Positions 1 to 5,821 of a DNA stretch of 7,543 bases are shown here, in pieces. Position 1 is the first letter of the stretch; each line of letters begins with the position of its first letter. The stretch is taken from contig JANQHY010000113.1 of the NCBI GenBank assembly GCA_028282395.1, positions 1 to 7,543 on the forward strand, in the 5' to 3' direction. The translations under genes and the position numbers were made by a program. The notes beneath the pieces are model-generated. The model worked only from the letters and a program-made list of their open reading frames with translations. It searched no databases and was not told the DNA's origin. This stretch comes from Gammaproteobacteria bacterium. GTDB taxonomy: Bacteria > Pseudomonadota > Gammaproteobacteria > UBA12402.

Positions 1-155
1 TGATTTGACGGTTGCTGTGACATTTTTGCTTGATAGAGCAGTACAGCTAATATAACGATAACAAGCAGTGCGAGGATTAAACTAACAGTTAAACTGGTGA
101 TAATCTTTCGGTATTTATCAATAGATGGTGTTTTTTCTGTTGAGCTTCCTTCCAT
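1..155 (-). CDS. N-terminus of a small single-pass membrane protein (partial, runs off left edge)
   Basis: Only the first 51 codons are present; the gene continues beyond base 1. The visible protein begins MEGSSTEKTPSIDKYRKI, a polar and basic head of about 18 residues. It then has one hydrophobic segment (about residues 19-41, rich in L, I, V and A), followed by YQAKMSQQPSN. This is the layout of an inner-membrane protein with a short cytoplasmic N-terminus and a single anchor or uncleaved signal, the remainder probably being periplasmic. The ATG at 153-155 is chosen because AGGAG (minus strand, 169-165) lies 9 nt upstream, and a strong promoter lies further upstream. The gene points the same way as the transporter, but its own promoter in the 112-bp gap suggests independent transcription. 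I do not recognise the family, and too little is visible to assign a function. Confidence 0.7.
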   Translation of the reverse strand, partial: MEGSSTEKTPSIDKYRKIITSLTVSLILALLVIVILAVLLYQAKMSQQPSN

Positions 156-189
156 GGCGCGACACTCCTGTTGAGTTAATACTACTGTA

Positions 190-218
190 ATGATAGTAAT
201 GCCGACGAGTATTGTCAA
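190..218 (-). promoter_or_regulatory. Sigma70-type promoter for the left-edge membrane protein gene
   Basis: Read on the minus strand, a consensus -35 TTGACA (218-213) is followed by exactly 17 nt and then TATCAT (195-190), five of six matches to the -10 consensus. Transcription would start near 183, giving a leader of about 28 nt that contains the AGGAG ribosome site at 169-165. An imperfect TACTA...TAGTA dyad overlaps the -10 and start region and might be an operator, but it is too weak to call. Confidence 0.6.
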
Positions 219-267
219 ATTCTGCAAGATCCAGACAATAGATTTTTTTTATTTTATTTTCAATAGG

Positions 268-1437
268 TTAATTTCTCTCTGGGCATTTTAGCGGATTGTG
301 CAGTCTACTTACAACGATTGCAGAAATTGCGCAGCCAAGAAGAAAAAAAGATAAGCCAAGCCAGTTAAATTTGACTGAGATAGCAACACCTAAATGCGTG
401 CCAATAGCGCCGCCGATAAAAAAGAGAAACATAAAAATAGAGTTAATGCGACTTCGATTGCCTGCATCTAATGAATAATTAATTAACTGGTTTCCTATTA
501 GTGAAGTACGATTCATTAAGTCTAAGAGTATCATCGTTATAATTAAAAACAGTATTGATATTTTTATTGCTAATAACAGTATGCCTGCAGCAATGGTGAG
601 TAATGGAACCAATCTTACCAATGTTGATGCCCCGACTTTATCGGCATAACTGCCTATATATTTAGAGGCAAAAACTCCAATAAATCCAACTAGAGCAAGC
701 ATTCCCGCTACTGAGCTACCATAACCAAATGGTGGCAATGATAGTAGGTAAGCAAGGGATCCCCACACACCACTAAAGGCACAAAATATTATTGCTGCTG
801 AAATTGATGATTTCTGCAGAGTTGGTTCAGATATAAATATTTTAACTAACGAATGTAGTAGCGTTATGTACTTAGTTTTGGTTAATAATGGAATCTTAGG
901 AAAAAACTTGGCTACGACAGGTATAAAGCTCAAACAGATGATTGCAGCAATCCAGTGCATACTGCGCCAGCCCATATAGTGGCCAACGAAACCAGATATG
1001 AATCTTGCCATGACAACCCCACCAGCAAGTCCGCCAATTAGTAGACCAACATTTTTTCCTTTATCTTCCTTGGTCGAAACTAATGTCACTGCGGGAATAA
1101 TGATTTGTGCAGAGACAGATGTTAACCCTATAACTATTGAGCATACAATTAATGTAGAGAAATTGGGTGCAAGCGCAGCAAATACTTGAGCAATACTTCC
1201 TGCAATAAGCAAGGAGATGATGAGTCTCTTTCTACAAATACTATCAGCTAGTGGCACAATGATAATTAACCCGGCAGCATAGGATAACTGTATTAATGAT
1301 GAAAGTAGACTGACTGTGGCAATACTTTTGCTAAATGATTGAGCAATTAATAAGAAAAGTGTTTGATTATAATAAATATTTGCTACAGCAAAGCCACATA
1401 ATCCTGCTAAGAAAAGTAATGTTTTTCTATTTATCAT
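268..1437 (-). CDS. MFS transporter, drug-efflux-like, 389 aa
   Basis: A 12-helix major facilitator superfamily protein of normal length (389 aa), probably a proton-driven exporter in the inner membrane; the substrate cannot be read from sequence. The N-terminus, with ANIYYNQTLFLLIA at residues 19-32, resembles the ANxYYxQPLL start common in efflux-type MFS_1 members. A motif A-like loop PLADSICRKRLI follows helix 2 (about 62-73, with D65 and basic R69/K70/R71). A glycine-rich motif C-like helix 5 covers about 131-152, with GGLAGG at 135-140. A degenerate second motif A, GSYADKVGA, lies at 262-270. I start at the ATG at 1435-1437 rather than the in-frame ATG at 1450-1452. The inner start has GAGG 9 nt upstream, whereas the outer one is preceded only by A/T. 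The gene is divergent from a TetR-family gene, with a shared palindrome between them, so it is probably repressed by that regulator. No terminator hairpin is visible downstream. Confidence 0.88.
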   Translation of the reverse strand: MINRKTLLFLAGLCGFAVANIYYNQTLFLLIAQSFSKSIATVSLLSSLIQLSYAAGLIIIVPLADSICRKRLIISLLIAGSIAQVFAALAPNFSTLIVCSIVIGLTSVSAQIIIPAVTLVSTKEDKGKNVGLLIGGLAGGVVMARFISGFVGHYMGWRSMHWIAAIICLSFIPVVAKFFPKIPLLTKTKYITLLHSLVKIFISEPTLQKSSISAAIIFCAFSGVWGSLAYLLSLPPFGYGSSVAGMLALVGFIGVFASKYIGSYADKVGASTLVRLVPLLTIAAGILLLAIKISILFLIITMILLDLMNRTSLIGNQLINYSLDAGNRSRINSIFMFLFFIGGAIGTHLGVAISVKFNWLGLSFFLLGCAISAIVVSRLHNPLKCPERN

Positions 1438-1525
1438 AGAGAGATGCCTCATAATATTTTTTTATTTTTAATTTCAATATCTTCCCTTAATCTTGGGCAG
1501 ATGCTGTTAACTGATTGAAAAAAGC

Positions 1526-1554
1526 ATTATAATATATTTTTTGGAAAAAGTAAA
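1526..1554 (-). promoter_or_regulatory. Promoter of the MFS transporter gene
   Basis: On the minus strand, TTTACT (1554-1549, four of six matches to -35) is followed by 17 nt and a perfect TATAAT (1531-1526). Transcription would start near 1519, leaving a leader of about 80 nt. The -35 overlaps one arm of the palindrome at 1551-1571, so a repressor bound there would block RNA polymerase. The sequence ATTATAAT also gives a TATAAT on the plus strand at 1528-1533. That is a plausible -10 for the divergent regulator gene, although no good -35 sits 16-18 nt upstream of it. Confidence 0.5.
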
Positions 1555-1571
1555 CTATACGGTGTAGTTTA
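1551..1571. promoter_or_regulatory. Probable TetR-family operator, 21-bp palindrome
   Basis: Arms TAAACTA (1551-1557) and TAGTTTA (1565-1571) are perfect inverted repeats. The inner AC (1559-1560) and GT (1562-1563) also pair around the centre at 1561, so 9 of 10 base pairs of the dyad match. The site overlaps the -35 of the transporter promoter and ends directly against the regulator's ATG at 1572. One bound dimer pair could therefore repress both genes. Size, symmetry and placement are typical of TetR/AcrR operators; binding by this particular regulator is inferred. Confidence 0.7.
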
Positions 1572-2195
1572 ATGGGTGTTGAGAAACCACTGACGCGATC
1601 AGAAATGAAGAGAAAGGCCATATTAGAGGCGGCAAGAGAGATATTTCTTAGCCAAGGGTTTAGTGCTTCGAGTATGGATGGTATAGCTCTATTAGCACAG
1701 GTGTCAAAAAAGACCATTTATCACCATTTCACCAATAAAGAAGAGCTGTTTCGGAGTATGTTAAGCGTCTATTGGTCTGAAATGTTTCCTAAAGAGCAGC
1801 TGTTCGATGATCATAAGTCAATTGAATATAATTTAAAAAGATTCTCTAAGATATTTTTTGATTTTCTCTATAAAAAAAATACAATAGATCTATTCAGGAT
1901 ATTAATCAGTGAAACGAAGCAATTTCCCGATCTGGTTGACAAGATTCTTGAAGGCAATAGGGCGCCATTTACTCGGGCCCTTATCTTATTTCTTAAGGAA
2001 AAAACCCACAGCGGTGAACTTGATATACAAAATCCCGATCGAGCGGCTGCCTATTTTATAGGGTTGTTAAAAGAGGCGCATTTTTGGCCAATGATGTTAG
2101 GATTTGTAAAAACGTCTAAACTAGAAAATAGTGAAACTCTGATTGATGAGGCCATTGCAATATTTACTAAATTCTATCGCAAGCATGATAATTAA
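1572..2195 (+). CDS. TetR/AcrR-family transcriptional repressor, AefR-like, 207 aa
   Basis: A DNA-binding repressor of usual family length. The N-terminal TetR_N domain covers about residues 14-61. It has the classic helix-turn-helix pattern: KAILEAAREIFLSQGF, then GIALLAQVSKKTIYHHF, then TNKEELF. The C-terminal ligand domain contains LFRILISETKQFPDL (107-121), a GELDIQNPDRAAAYFIGLL stretch (148-166) and a PMMLG segment (173-177). These resemble the AefR-like TetR C-terminal domain (FPeL, rGxLxixDPxxAAxxF). The family dimerises and releases DNA when it binds a small hydrophobic ligand. The gene is divergent from the MFS gene with the palindrome 1551-1571 between them, implying control of that exporter and autorepression. 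The ribosome site is weak (GGTG 7 nt upstream, inside the operator), so repressor binding and translation signals overlap. The exact ligand-domain subfamily is less certain than the TetR assignment. Confidence 0.9.
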   Translation: MGVEKPLTRSEMKRKAILEAAREIFLSQGFSASSMDGIALLAQVSKKTIYHHFTNKEELFRSMLSVYWSEMFPKEQLFDDHKSIEYNLKRFSKIFFDFLYKKNTIDLFRILISETKQFPDLVDKILEGNRAPFTRALILFLKEKTHSGELDIQNPDRAAAYFIGLLKEAHFWPMMLGFVKTSKLENSETLIDEAIAIFTKFYRKHDN

Positions 2196-2440
2196 TGATG
2201 GTTAATCTTGTCTGAGCCGGACTAAGTTAAATATAAAGGCCAAGCTTCTTCTTATAACCCCCTCTCAAAGTAGATCGAGTGTTTGCCAAAACGTTATACA
2301 GCGCTTCTTGAGTGTTTCACAGCCATCATAAGATTAATATCAGGCTTTTTATTGTCATTATTGAGTCGGAAGTCTCATTTGCTTTAGCAAATAATTGATA
2401 TATATAAATAAAAATATCCTCAGATTAGTTGATTAAAAAG
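2196..2440. other. Intergenic stretch with no gene found
   Basis: Non-coding up to the promoter at 2441. All frames are broken by frequent stops, and I could not assemble a recognisable pseudogene or insertion-sequence end. A small perfect hairpin, ATTTGC-TTTA-GCAAAT (2377-2392), is present but lacks a following T-run, so it is not a convincing terminator for the TetR gene. The last part is very A/T-rich. Confidence 0.5.
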
Positions 2441-2469
2441 TTGACAAGGCCTGCATTTAATAATATATT
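2441..2469 (+). promoter_or_regulatory. Strong sigma70-type promoter for the CVIL-ending protein gene
   Basis: A consensus -35 TTGACA (2441-2446), a 17-nt spacer and TATATT (2464-2469, five of six matches to -10) form a near-ideal promoter. Transcription would start near 2476, giving a leader of about 45 nt of almost pure A/T before the ribosome site. A second TATAAT at 2480-2485 has no matching -35. Confidence 0.6.
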
Positions 2470-2521
2470 ACCCTAAAAATATAATATATATTACAAAAAA
2501 ATAATCTAATTGAGGTGTATT

Positions 2522-3862
2522 GTGCTTGGAAAAGATATAAAAAATTCATCAGCCGACTTGATTGATAAATTGGGTTCACAAGATTCAGGTGTGGAGAGGC
2601 AAATTGTTATCTTGTCTTTTGCTTCTGAAAACTTAATGGCTGGAACAAGAGACTGTTTAAAAATGGTTTTTTCAAAAAAGAATTACACTGTTAATACATT
2701 TAACCTAAAGAGTTTAGCGAGACAAAAAAGCCAAAGTCTCAAGAAAAAAGGCAGTAATAGCAATGACTTAAATATGACGATCAAAAAAGTAGGCAGTGAG
2801 ATAAAGCCACTATTATCGAAAGATACTATTATCTATGTCTGTTGCCATGGTTATGTCAATGACATCAAGGGCTGTTACGCAGAGAATTCAAAGGATGATG
2901 AGGCAGACTCTTCAGCTGAAATTAAAAAGCTATTTAGTGTGGAACAGCTGGCTGATTTTATCAAGCAGATGCTAGGGGATGATCTCGCTAGCGTTGAGAA
3001 TATAAAACTTTTTATCTGTTACAGTGCAAGAAGCAGCGATTATAGATCACATCATATAAAAAGTGAAATAGATCCCTCAGACTCTTTTTTAGCGGAGTTC
3101 TCACAAAGGATAGCATTTGATGATAACTATGTAAAAGTGACTGGGTATACGGGTCCAGTTAGGCCTGATGCTATGTCAGAAGGGAAAATTCTAATAGGCA
3201 CCGAAAAACTGATTCTGGATATTCATCCACTCATTAAAAAATATAGAATAAAAAGTGAGCAGACTATACTTAATGCTTTGCCTGATGGTTATATTGATAC
3301 TCCCTATAGTGAGTACATAGCCCAATATATTAGTAATGATATGAAACTAAATGCAGCCTTTGATGATGCAGTATCAAATATCATGTTCATAGTAGATCCA
3401 TTGATGAAAAGGATCTACGCAGCAATGCCAGAAACACTTGACCTAGAAAAGGAAATTGAAAGTCTACTAGATCCCGATTTGAGTAATGCGGAGAAAGAGC
3501 TTCTTATGCCTGCATTAAAATGTAATCTCTACATGAGAATTTCAGAGACATTAAAAGGAGAATCTGTTGCATATTATGACAATGACTATGGGGAAGTAAC
3601 TTTTACCATGAATAATGGTGAAATAGAACGTATTGAGATGGCGAGTAAAAGTGAAAATGGCCAAACATTTCAATACGAATTTGAATTCTCCGATCAGGAA
3701 AATAACGAACAGCAGAGGCGGGTAGTTCCGGCGTCATTTGCTAAAGAATATGAAGATGAGTATGATGATAAATGGCAAGAGGATATTCAGGAGCCGGTCG
3801 CTCAAACAGTGAGTAATCAGAATGCCAATAATTCATTTTTTAGTAAATGCGTAATTCTATAA
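2522..3862 (+). CDS. Putative secreted effector: caspase-like (clan CD) cysteine-protease fold with C-terminal CaaX box, 446 aa
   Basis: I recognise no named family member; the description is from motifs. The GTG at 2522 is chosen because GAGG (2512-2515) ends 6 nt upstream. The longer reading from a TTG at 2510 would overlap that ribosome site. Residues about 26-230 alternate strands and helices in a clan CD (caspase/C80-like) order. A strand TIIYVCCHG ends in H109-G110. An acidic loop (KDDEADSSAE) and helix FSVEQLADFIKQML follow. A second strand IKLFICYSAR carries C166, then comes helix SFLAEFSQRIA and strand VKVTGYTGPV (about 204-213). H109 and C166 are the candidate dyad. Residues 235-345 look helical and 346-404 beta-rich. 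The tail is acidic (EYEDEYDDKWQEDIQEP, 409-425) and ends SKCVIL, a consensus CaaX with X = Leu, the type geranylgeranylated by eukaryotic GGTase-I. No signal peptide or membrane helix is visible. Acidic tails of this kind are common in Dot/Icm substrates. It is transcribed alone, convergent with the 104-aa gene. The fold is moderately supported; activity and secretion are inferred. Confidence 0.7.
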   Translation: MLGKDIKNSSADLIDKLGSQDSGVERQIVILSFASENLMAGTRDCLKMVFSKKNYTVNTFNLKSLARQKSQSLKKKGSNSNDLNMTIKKVGSEIKPLLSKDTIIYVCCHGYVNDIKGCYAENSKDDEADSSAEIKKLFSVEQLADFIKQMLGDDLASVENIKLFICYSARSSDYRSHHIKSEIDPSDSFLAEFSQRIAFDDNYVKVTGYTGPVRPDAMSEGKILIGTEKLILDIHPLIKKYRIKSEQTILNALPDGYIDTPYSEYIAQYISNDMKLNAAFDDAVSNIMFIVDPLMKRIYAAMPETLDLEKEIESLLDPDLSNAEKELLMPALKCNLYMRISETLKGESVAYYDNDYGEVTFTMNNGEIERIEMASKSENGQTFQYEFEFSDQENNEQQRRVVPASFAKEYEDEYDDKWQEDIQEPVAQTVSNQNANNSFFSKCVIL

Positions 3863-3939
3863 TCAAAATTTTCACAATTACCTCTAATAATTAGATATGC
3901 AATATGCTGTTAATACTGAGTTAACGGTTATTGCAGTGA

Positions 3940-4254
3940 TTACAGATTAATATATGGCTGTGCTTGTGCGTATGCTTCGCAACCTCTAATATGTTTTGCA
4001 ATTTTATTGACATCATTTTCTGGTAGTATTCCATTATTATTTTTTGACCAGGATAAGATCGCTCTTGCATTCTCAACATTATATCTAGCAATGTGGACAA
4101 GAATGCCCTCATCACTGAGTTGCTTAATAAGAGCCGTATCTTCCAGTGAAGCTTTCAGAACATCAATATTACTTTCCATATTAACTGCGCGGCGTAATAA
4201 TTGATTGCGTTCAAGTTTTTGTGTTCTCGAGAAAAATCTAAAGCAGCATAACAT
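3940..4254 (-). CDS. Small uncharacterised protein with N-terminal Cys-Cys cluster, 104 aa
   Basis: Unknown family. Translation is well supported: GGAGG (minus strand, 4266-4262) lies 7 nt before the ATG at 4252-4254, and a good promoter lies further upstream. The protein begins MLCCFRFFSRTQKLER: a Cys pair at residues 3-4 set among aromatic and then basic residues. The rest (about 18-100) looks helical, for example NIDVLKASLEDTALIKQL and ENDVNKIAKHIRGCEAYAQ, with no transmembrane helix. The N-terminus is not a bacterial lipobox, because there is no hydrophobic signal segment before the cysteines. A terminal Cys-Cys next to basic and aromatic residues is the type of site that can be S-palmitoylated in eukaryotic cells, which would suit its position between two CaaX-ending proteins. 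That function is speculative. It is convergent with the 446-aa gene (77 bp between stop codons) and downstream of, and co-directional with, the 380-aa gene. Confidence 0.68.
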   Translation of the reverse strand: MLCCFRFFSRTQKLERNQLLRRAVNMESNIDVLKASLEDTALIKQLSDEGILVHIARYNVENARAILSWSKNNNGILPENDVNKIAKHIRGCEAYAQAQPYINL

Positions 4255-4327
4255 TTTTATCCCTCCAATGTGACCTATATAATCTATTCGTCAATGTAAC
4301 TCTATCTACAAACTCACGGGCCAGGAC

Positions 4328-4356
4328 ACTTTACCTACATTGATTACGCTAGTCAA
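4328..4356 (-). promoter_or_regulatory. Candidate promoter for the 104-aa gene
   Basis: On the minus strand, TTGACT (4356-4351, five of six matches to -35) is followed by 17 nt and TAAAGT (4333-4328, four of six matches to -10). Transcription would start near 4321 and give a leader of about 65 nt carrying the GGAGG ribosome site. It lies in the 143-bp gap after the 380-aa gene, so the small gene need not depend on read-through. Confidence 0.42.
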
Positions 4357-4397
4357 CGCATGGGTAGAGTAATATTCAGCCATACTTCGTTATATTA

Positions 4398-5540
4398 TTA
4401 CATGATGGTGCAGGATTTTTCTGGCTTATTGATACTCTGTTCATCAATCAGCTCTTGCTGCCCAGCATGATATGAGAGTAGTCCATGAAATCTGTATTGA
4501 AGAAAATAATCACCTGAAGTGGCGATTACTCCGACAGGAAGCAGTTCATTTTTATTGATATTAGCTTGTTCTACACTGATAGTACGATAAGACTCTGAGA
4601 AATTAGAAGAGTAGCCACTGTTAATTGCATAAGATTGATGCTGCCATGGTAGCTGTTTTGTAGAGCGTGTTTTCGGTACACAAACAATTACCGCAGGAGA
4701 GAGCTCTTCGTCAAACATATCGCCTTTTCTCTTTCCTGATGCTGCTTCTAGTGCGCCATAGAGATGAGAATAGGTAAGGACTGTTTCGTCATTACCAAGA
4801 TCGCTTAGCTCTTGACAGTTTTTGCTGGTTAATTTTTCATGTTTAATTTGCGCAGAACCGGCGAATTTTGAGCTAACAAAATTTTTGCCTAGAACATAGC
4901 AATGATCAGTCAGAAGCTTCTTAAGCTGATTGGTGGCCTTGGCTTGTTTAAGGAAGCGGCGTGATACATGAAAAGCAATTAACATGGTTTTTAAGCCGCT
5001 AAACTGTAAGATCAATGTCAGTGATGTATCGGCTATGTGATGAATGTCTTTTTTCTTGCTATTATACTGACTATTAGTAACAATTGCGACTTTATTTTTT
5101 TTTCTGTTCTTGGTGTTCTTGCTATTGTTTTTATTGGCAGGAATAGTGTCAAGTAATTTAAATTCAGCTGGGCGGAATTTTTCAAAAATTTTCTGGCGAA
5201 TAAACATTTGCCGTGGCGCATATTTCATTTCATTCTTTCTAGGAGGTTTGCCAATGGCGTCTTTACCCACGTAGAATATGGCCAGTTTTACCATGTTTTC
5301 GAATTGGTCTTTTGAGAGATTATGTTGGGAGTTCTGAAGCTTGTTTCTAATTGCTTCTTCTGTAATAAGCCTATTATTAAATGAATCATAGCTCGGGTTA
5401 ATTAGTTCTTGCATTGCCGAGATGACACTACCAAGTAATTGAACTGTTGATTTGTCGTCTTGAGAGTTTTCCTCGATTGCGTTGATAAGTTGCAGAGCAG
5501 TGTTCTGTTCATTATCACTAAGTATATTATGATGAAGCAT
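4398..5540 (-). CDS. Putative secreted effector: F-box-like segment with C-terminal CaaX box, 380 aa
   Basis: No full-length family is recognised. The N-terminal third (1-130) appears helical and polar. Residues 136-165 form a Lys/Asn-rich linker (NKNNSKNTKNRKKNK). Residues about 168-210 resemble an F-box: a short lead-in, TLILQFSGLKTML (175-187), the hallmark VSRRF (192-196) and a closing LKKLL (206-210). This matches the F-box pattern of IL..L...LL....VcrrF...a....L...L. F-box proteins bind SKP1 and recruit targets to host SCF ubiquitin ligases. Residues 211-365 are a mixed domain that I cannot identify. The C-terminus is EKSCTIM: a CaaX box whose final Met favours farnesylation by eukaryotic FTase. 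There is no signal peptide or transmembrane helix. The F-box plus CaaX layout is the one established for Legionella pneumophila AnkB, but no ankyrin repeats are evident here. The ATG at 5538-5540 has only a weak ribosome site (GGGA then an A-run). A candidate promoter sits at 5579-5607. Confidence 0.7.
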   Translation of the reverse strand: MLHHNILSDNEQNTALQLINAIEENSQDDKSTVQLLGSVISAMQELINPSYDSFNNRLITEEAIRNKLQNSQHNLSKDQFENMVKLAIFYVGKDAIGKPPRKNEMKYAPRQMFIRQKIFEKFRPAEFKLLDTIPANKNNSKNTKNRKKNKVAIVTNSQYNSKKKDIHHIADTSLTLILQFSGLKTMLIAFHVSRRFLKQAKATNQLKKLLTDHCYVLGKNFVSSKFAGSAQIKHEKLTSKNCQELSDLGNDETVLTYSHLYGALEAASGKRKGDMFDEELSPAVIVCVPKTRSTKQLPWQHQSYAINSGYSSNFSESYRTISVEQANINKNELLPVGVIATSGDYFLQYRFHGLLSYHAGQQELIDEQSINKPEKSCTIM

Positions 5541-5578
5541 ATTTTTTTTCCCAATTATCCATTCTCAAACTGATGGGA

Positions 5579-5607
5579 AGTGTATTCTAGAATAGAGAGC
5601 GTTGCAA
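5579..5607 (-). promoter_or_regulatory. Candidate promoter for the CTIM-ending protein gene, with internal palindrome
   Basis: On the minus strand, TTGCAA (5607-5602, four of six matches) is followed by 17 nt and TACACT (5584-5579, four of six matches). The start would be near 5572, about 30 nt before the ATG. The perfect 12-bp palindrome TATTCTAGAATA (5583-5594) lies in the spacer and could be a regulator site. Both hexamers are imperfect, so confidence is modest. Confidence 0.33.
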
Positions 5608-5731
5608 GGGATTATTTTTTTCTATTTCTATTGGGCATCGTTATTTATGCAATGGCTTCATTGATCCCAACTTAAAATGCACAAAAAAAATACACTTTTA
5701 AAATAACAGAACATAACCACATGAATATGGT

Positions 5732-5766
5732 CTTAGTTAATGCTTATTTAAGCCTATTACTATAGT
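5732..5766 (+). promoter_or_regulatory. Possible response-regulator box and promoter upstream of the repeat adhesin
   Basis: Two half-sites, CTTAGTTAA (5732-5740) and CTTATTTAA (5743-5751), start exactly 11 bp apart, the spacing bound by OmpR/PhoB-type response regulators. The Legionella PmrA box, as I recall it, is a tandem cTTAATatT with 2-nt spacing; here only the CTTA-T core is kept in each half. TATAGT (5761-5766) begins 10 nt after the second half-site, a position where such regulators commonly place the -10. Statistical support in this A/T-rich region is weak. Confidence 0.27.
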
Positions 5767-5821
5767 TGGCGTATTCTTTGTTTAATTTTTAACAGACGCA
5801 ATCATATATTAATATGTAGGC

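Noticed and set aside
296..1189. Plus-strand open frames of 60 and 63 aa inside the MFS gene
   Set aside because: They are antisense to a clear 12-helix transporter and have no independent support.
1450..1452. Upstream ATG start for the MFS transporter
   Set aside because: It is preceded only by A/T with no ribosome site, while the ATG at 1435-1437 has GAGG 9 nt upstream and gives a typical MFS N-terminus.
1487..1717. 76-aa minus-strand open frame over the transporter/regulator gap and the regulator N-terminus
   Set aside because: It overlaps the well-supported TetR-family gene on the opposite strand, covers the operator, and resembles no protein; it is a shadow frame.
2377..2392. ATTTGC-TTTA-GCAAAT hairpin as a terminator for the TetR gene
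   Set aside because: It has a short A/T-rich stem, no T-run after it, and lies about 180 bp downstream of the stop codon.
2196..2440. Possible transposase or insertion-sequence remnant
   Set aside because: No frame gives a recognisable motif and I found no terminal inverted repeats or target duplication.
2510..2521. TTG start for the CVIL protein, four codons upstream of the GTG
   Set aside because: The TTG overlaps the GAGG ribosome site that is correctly spaced for the GTG at 2522, and has no ribosome site of its own.
3883..3925. Dyads TCTAAT-A-ATTAGA (3883-3895) and GTTAA...TTAAC (3909-3925) as a bidirectional terminator between convergent genes
   Set aside because: Stems are short and A/T-only or nearly so, with no T-tract; such dyads are expected by chance here.
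3921..4204. Open frames of 64 aa (minus) and 65 aa (plus) overlapping the 104-aa gene
   Set aside because: The 104-aa frame alone has a strong Shine-Dalgarno and promoter; the others are shadows in other frames.
4213..4254. Bacterial lipoprotein signal at MLCCFRFF
   Set aside because: The cysteines come right after the start with no hydrophobic signal segment or lipobox ahead of them.
5033..5221. 62-aa minus-strand frame inside the CTIM gene
   Set aside because: It is an alternative frame within a longer, better-supported gene with a functional-looking C-terminus.
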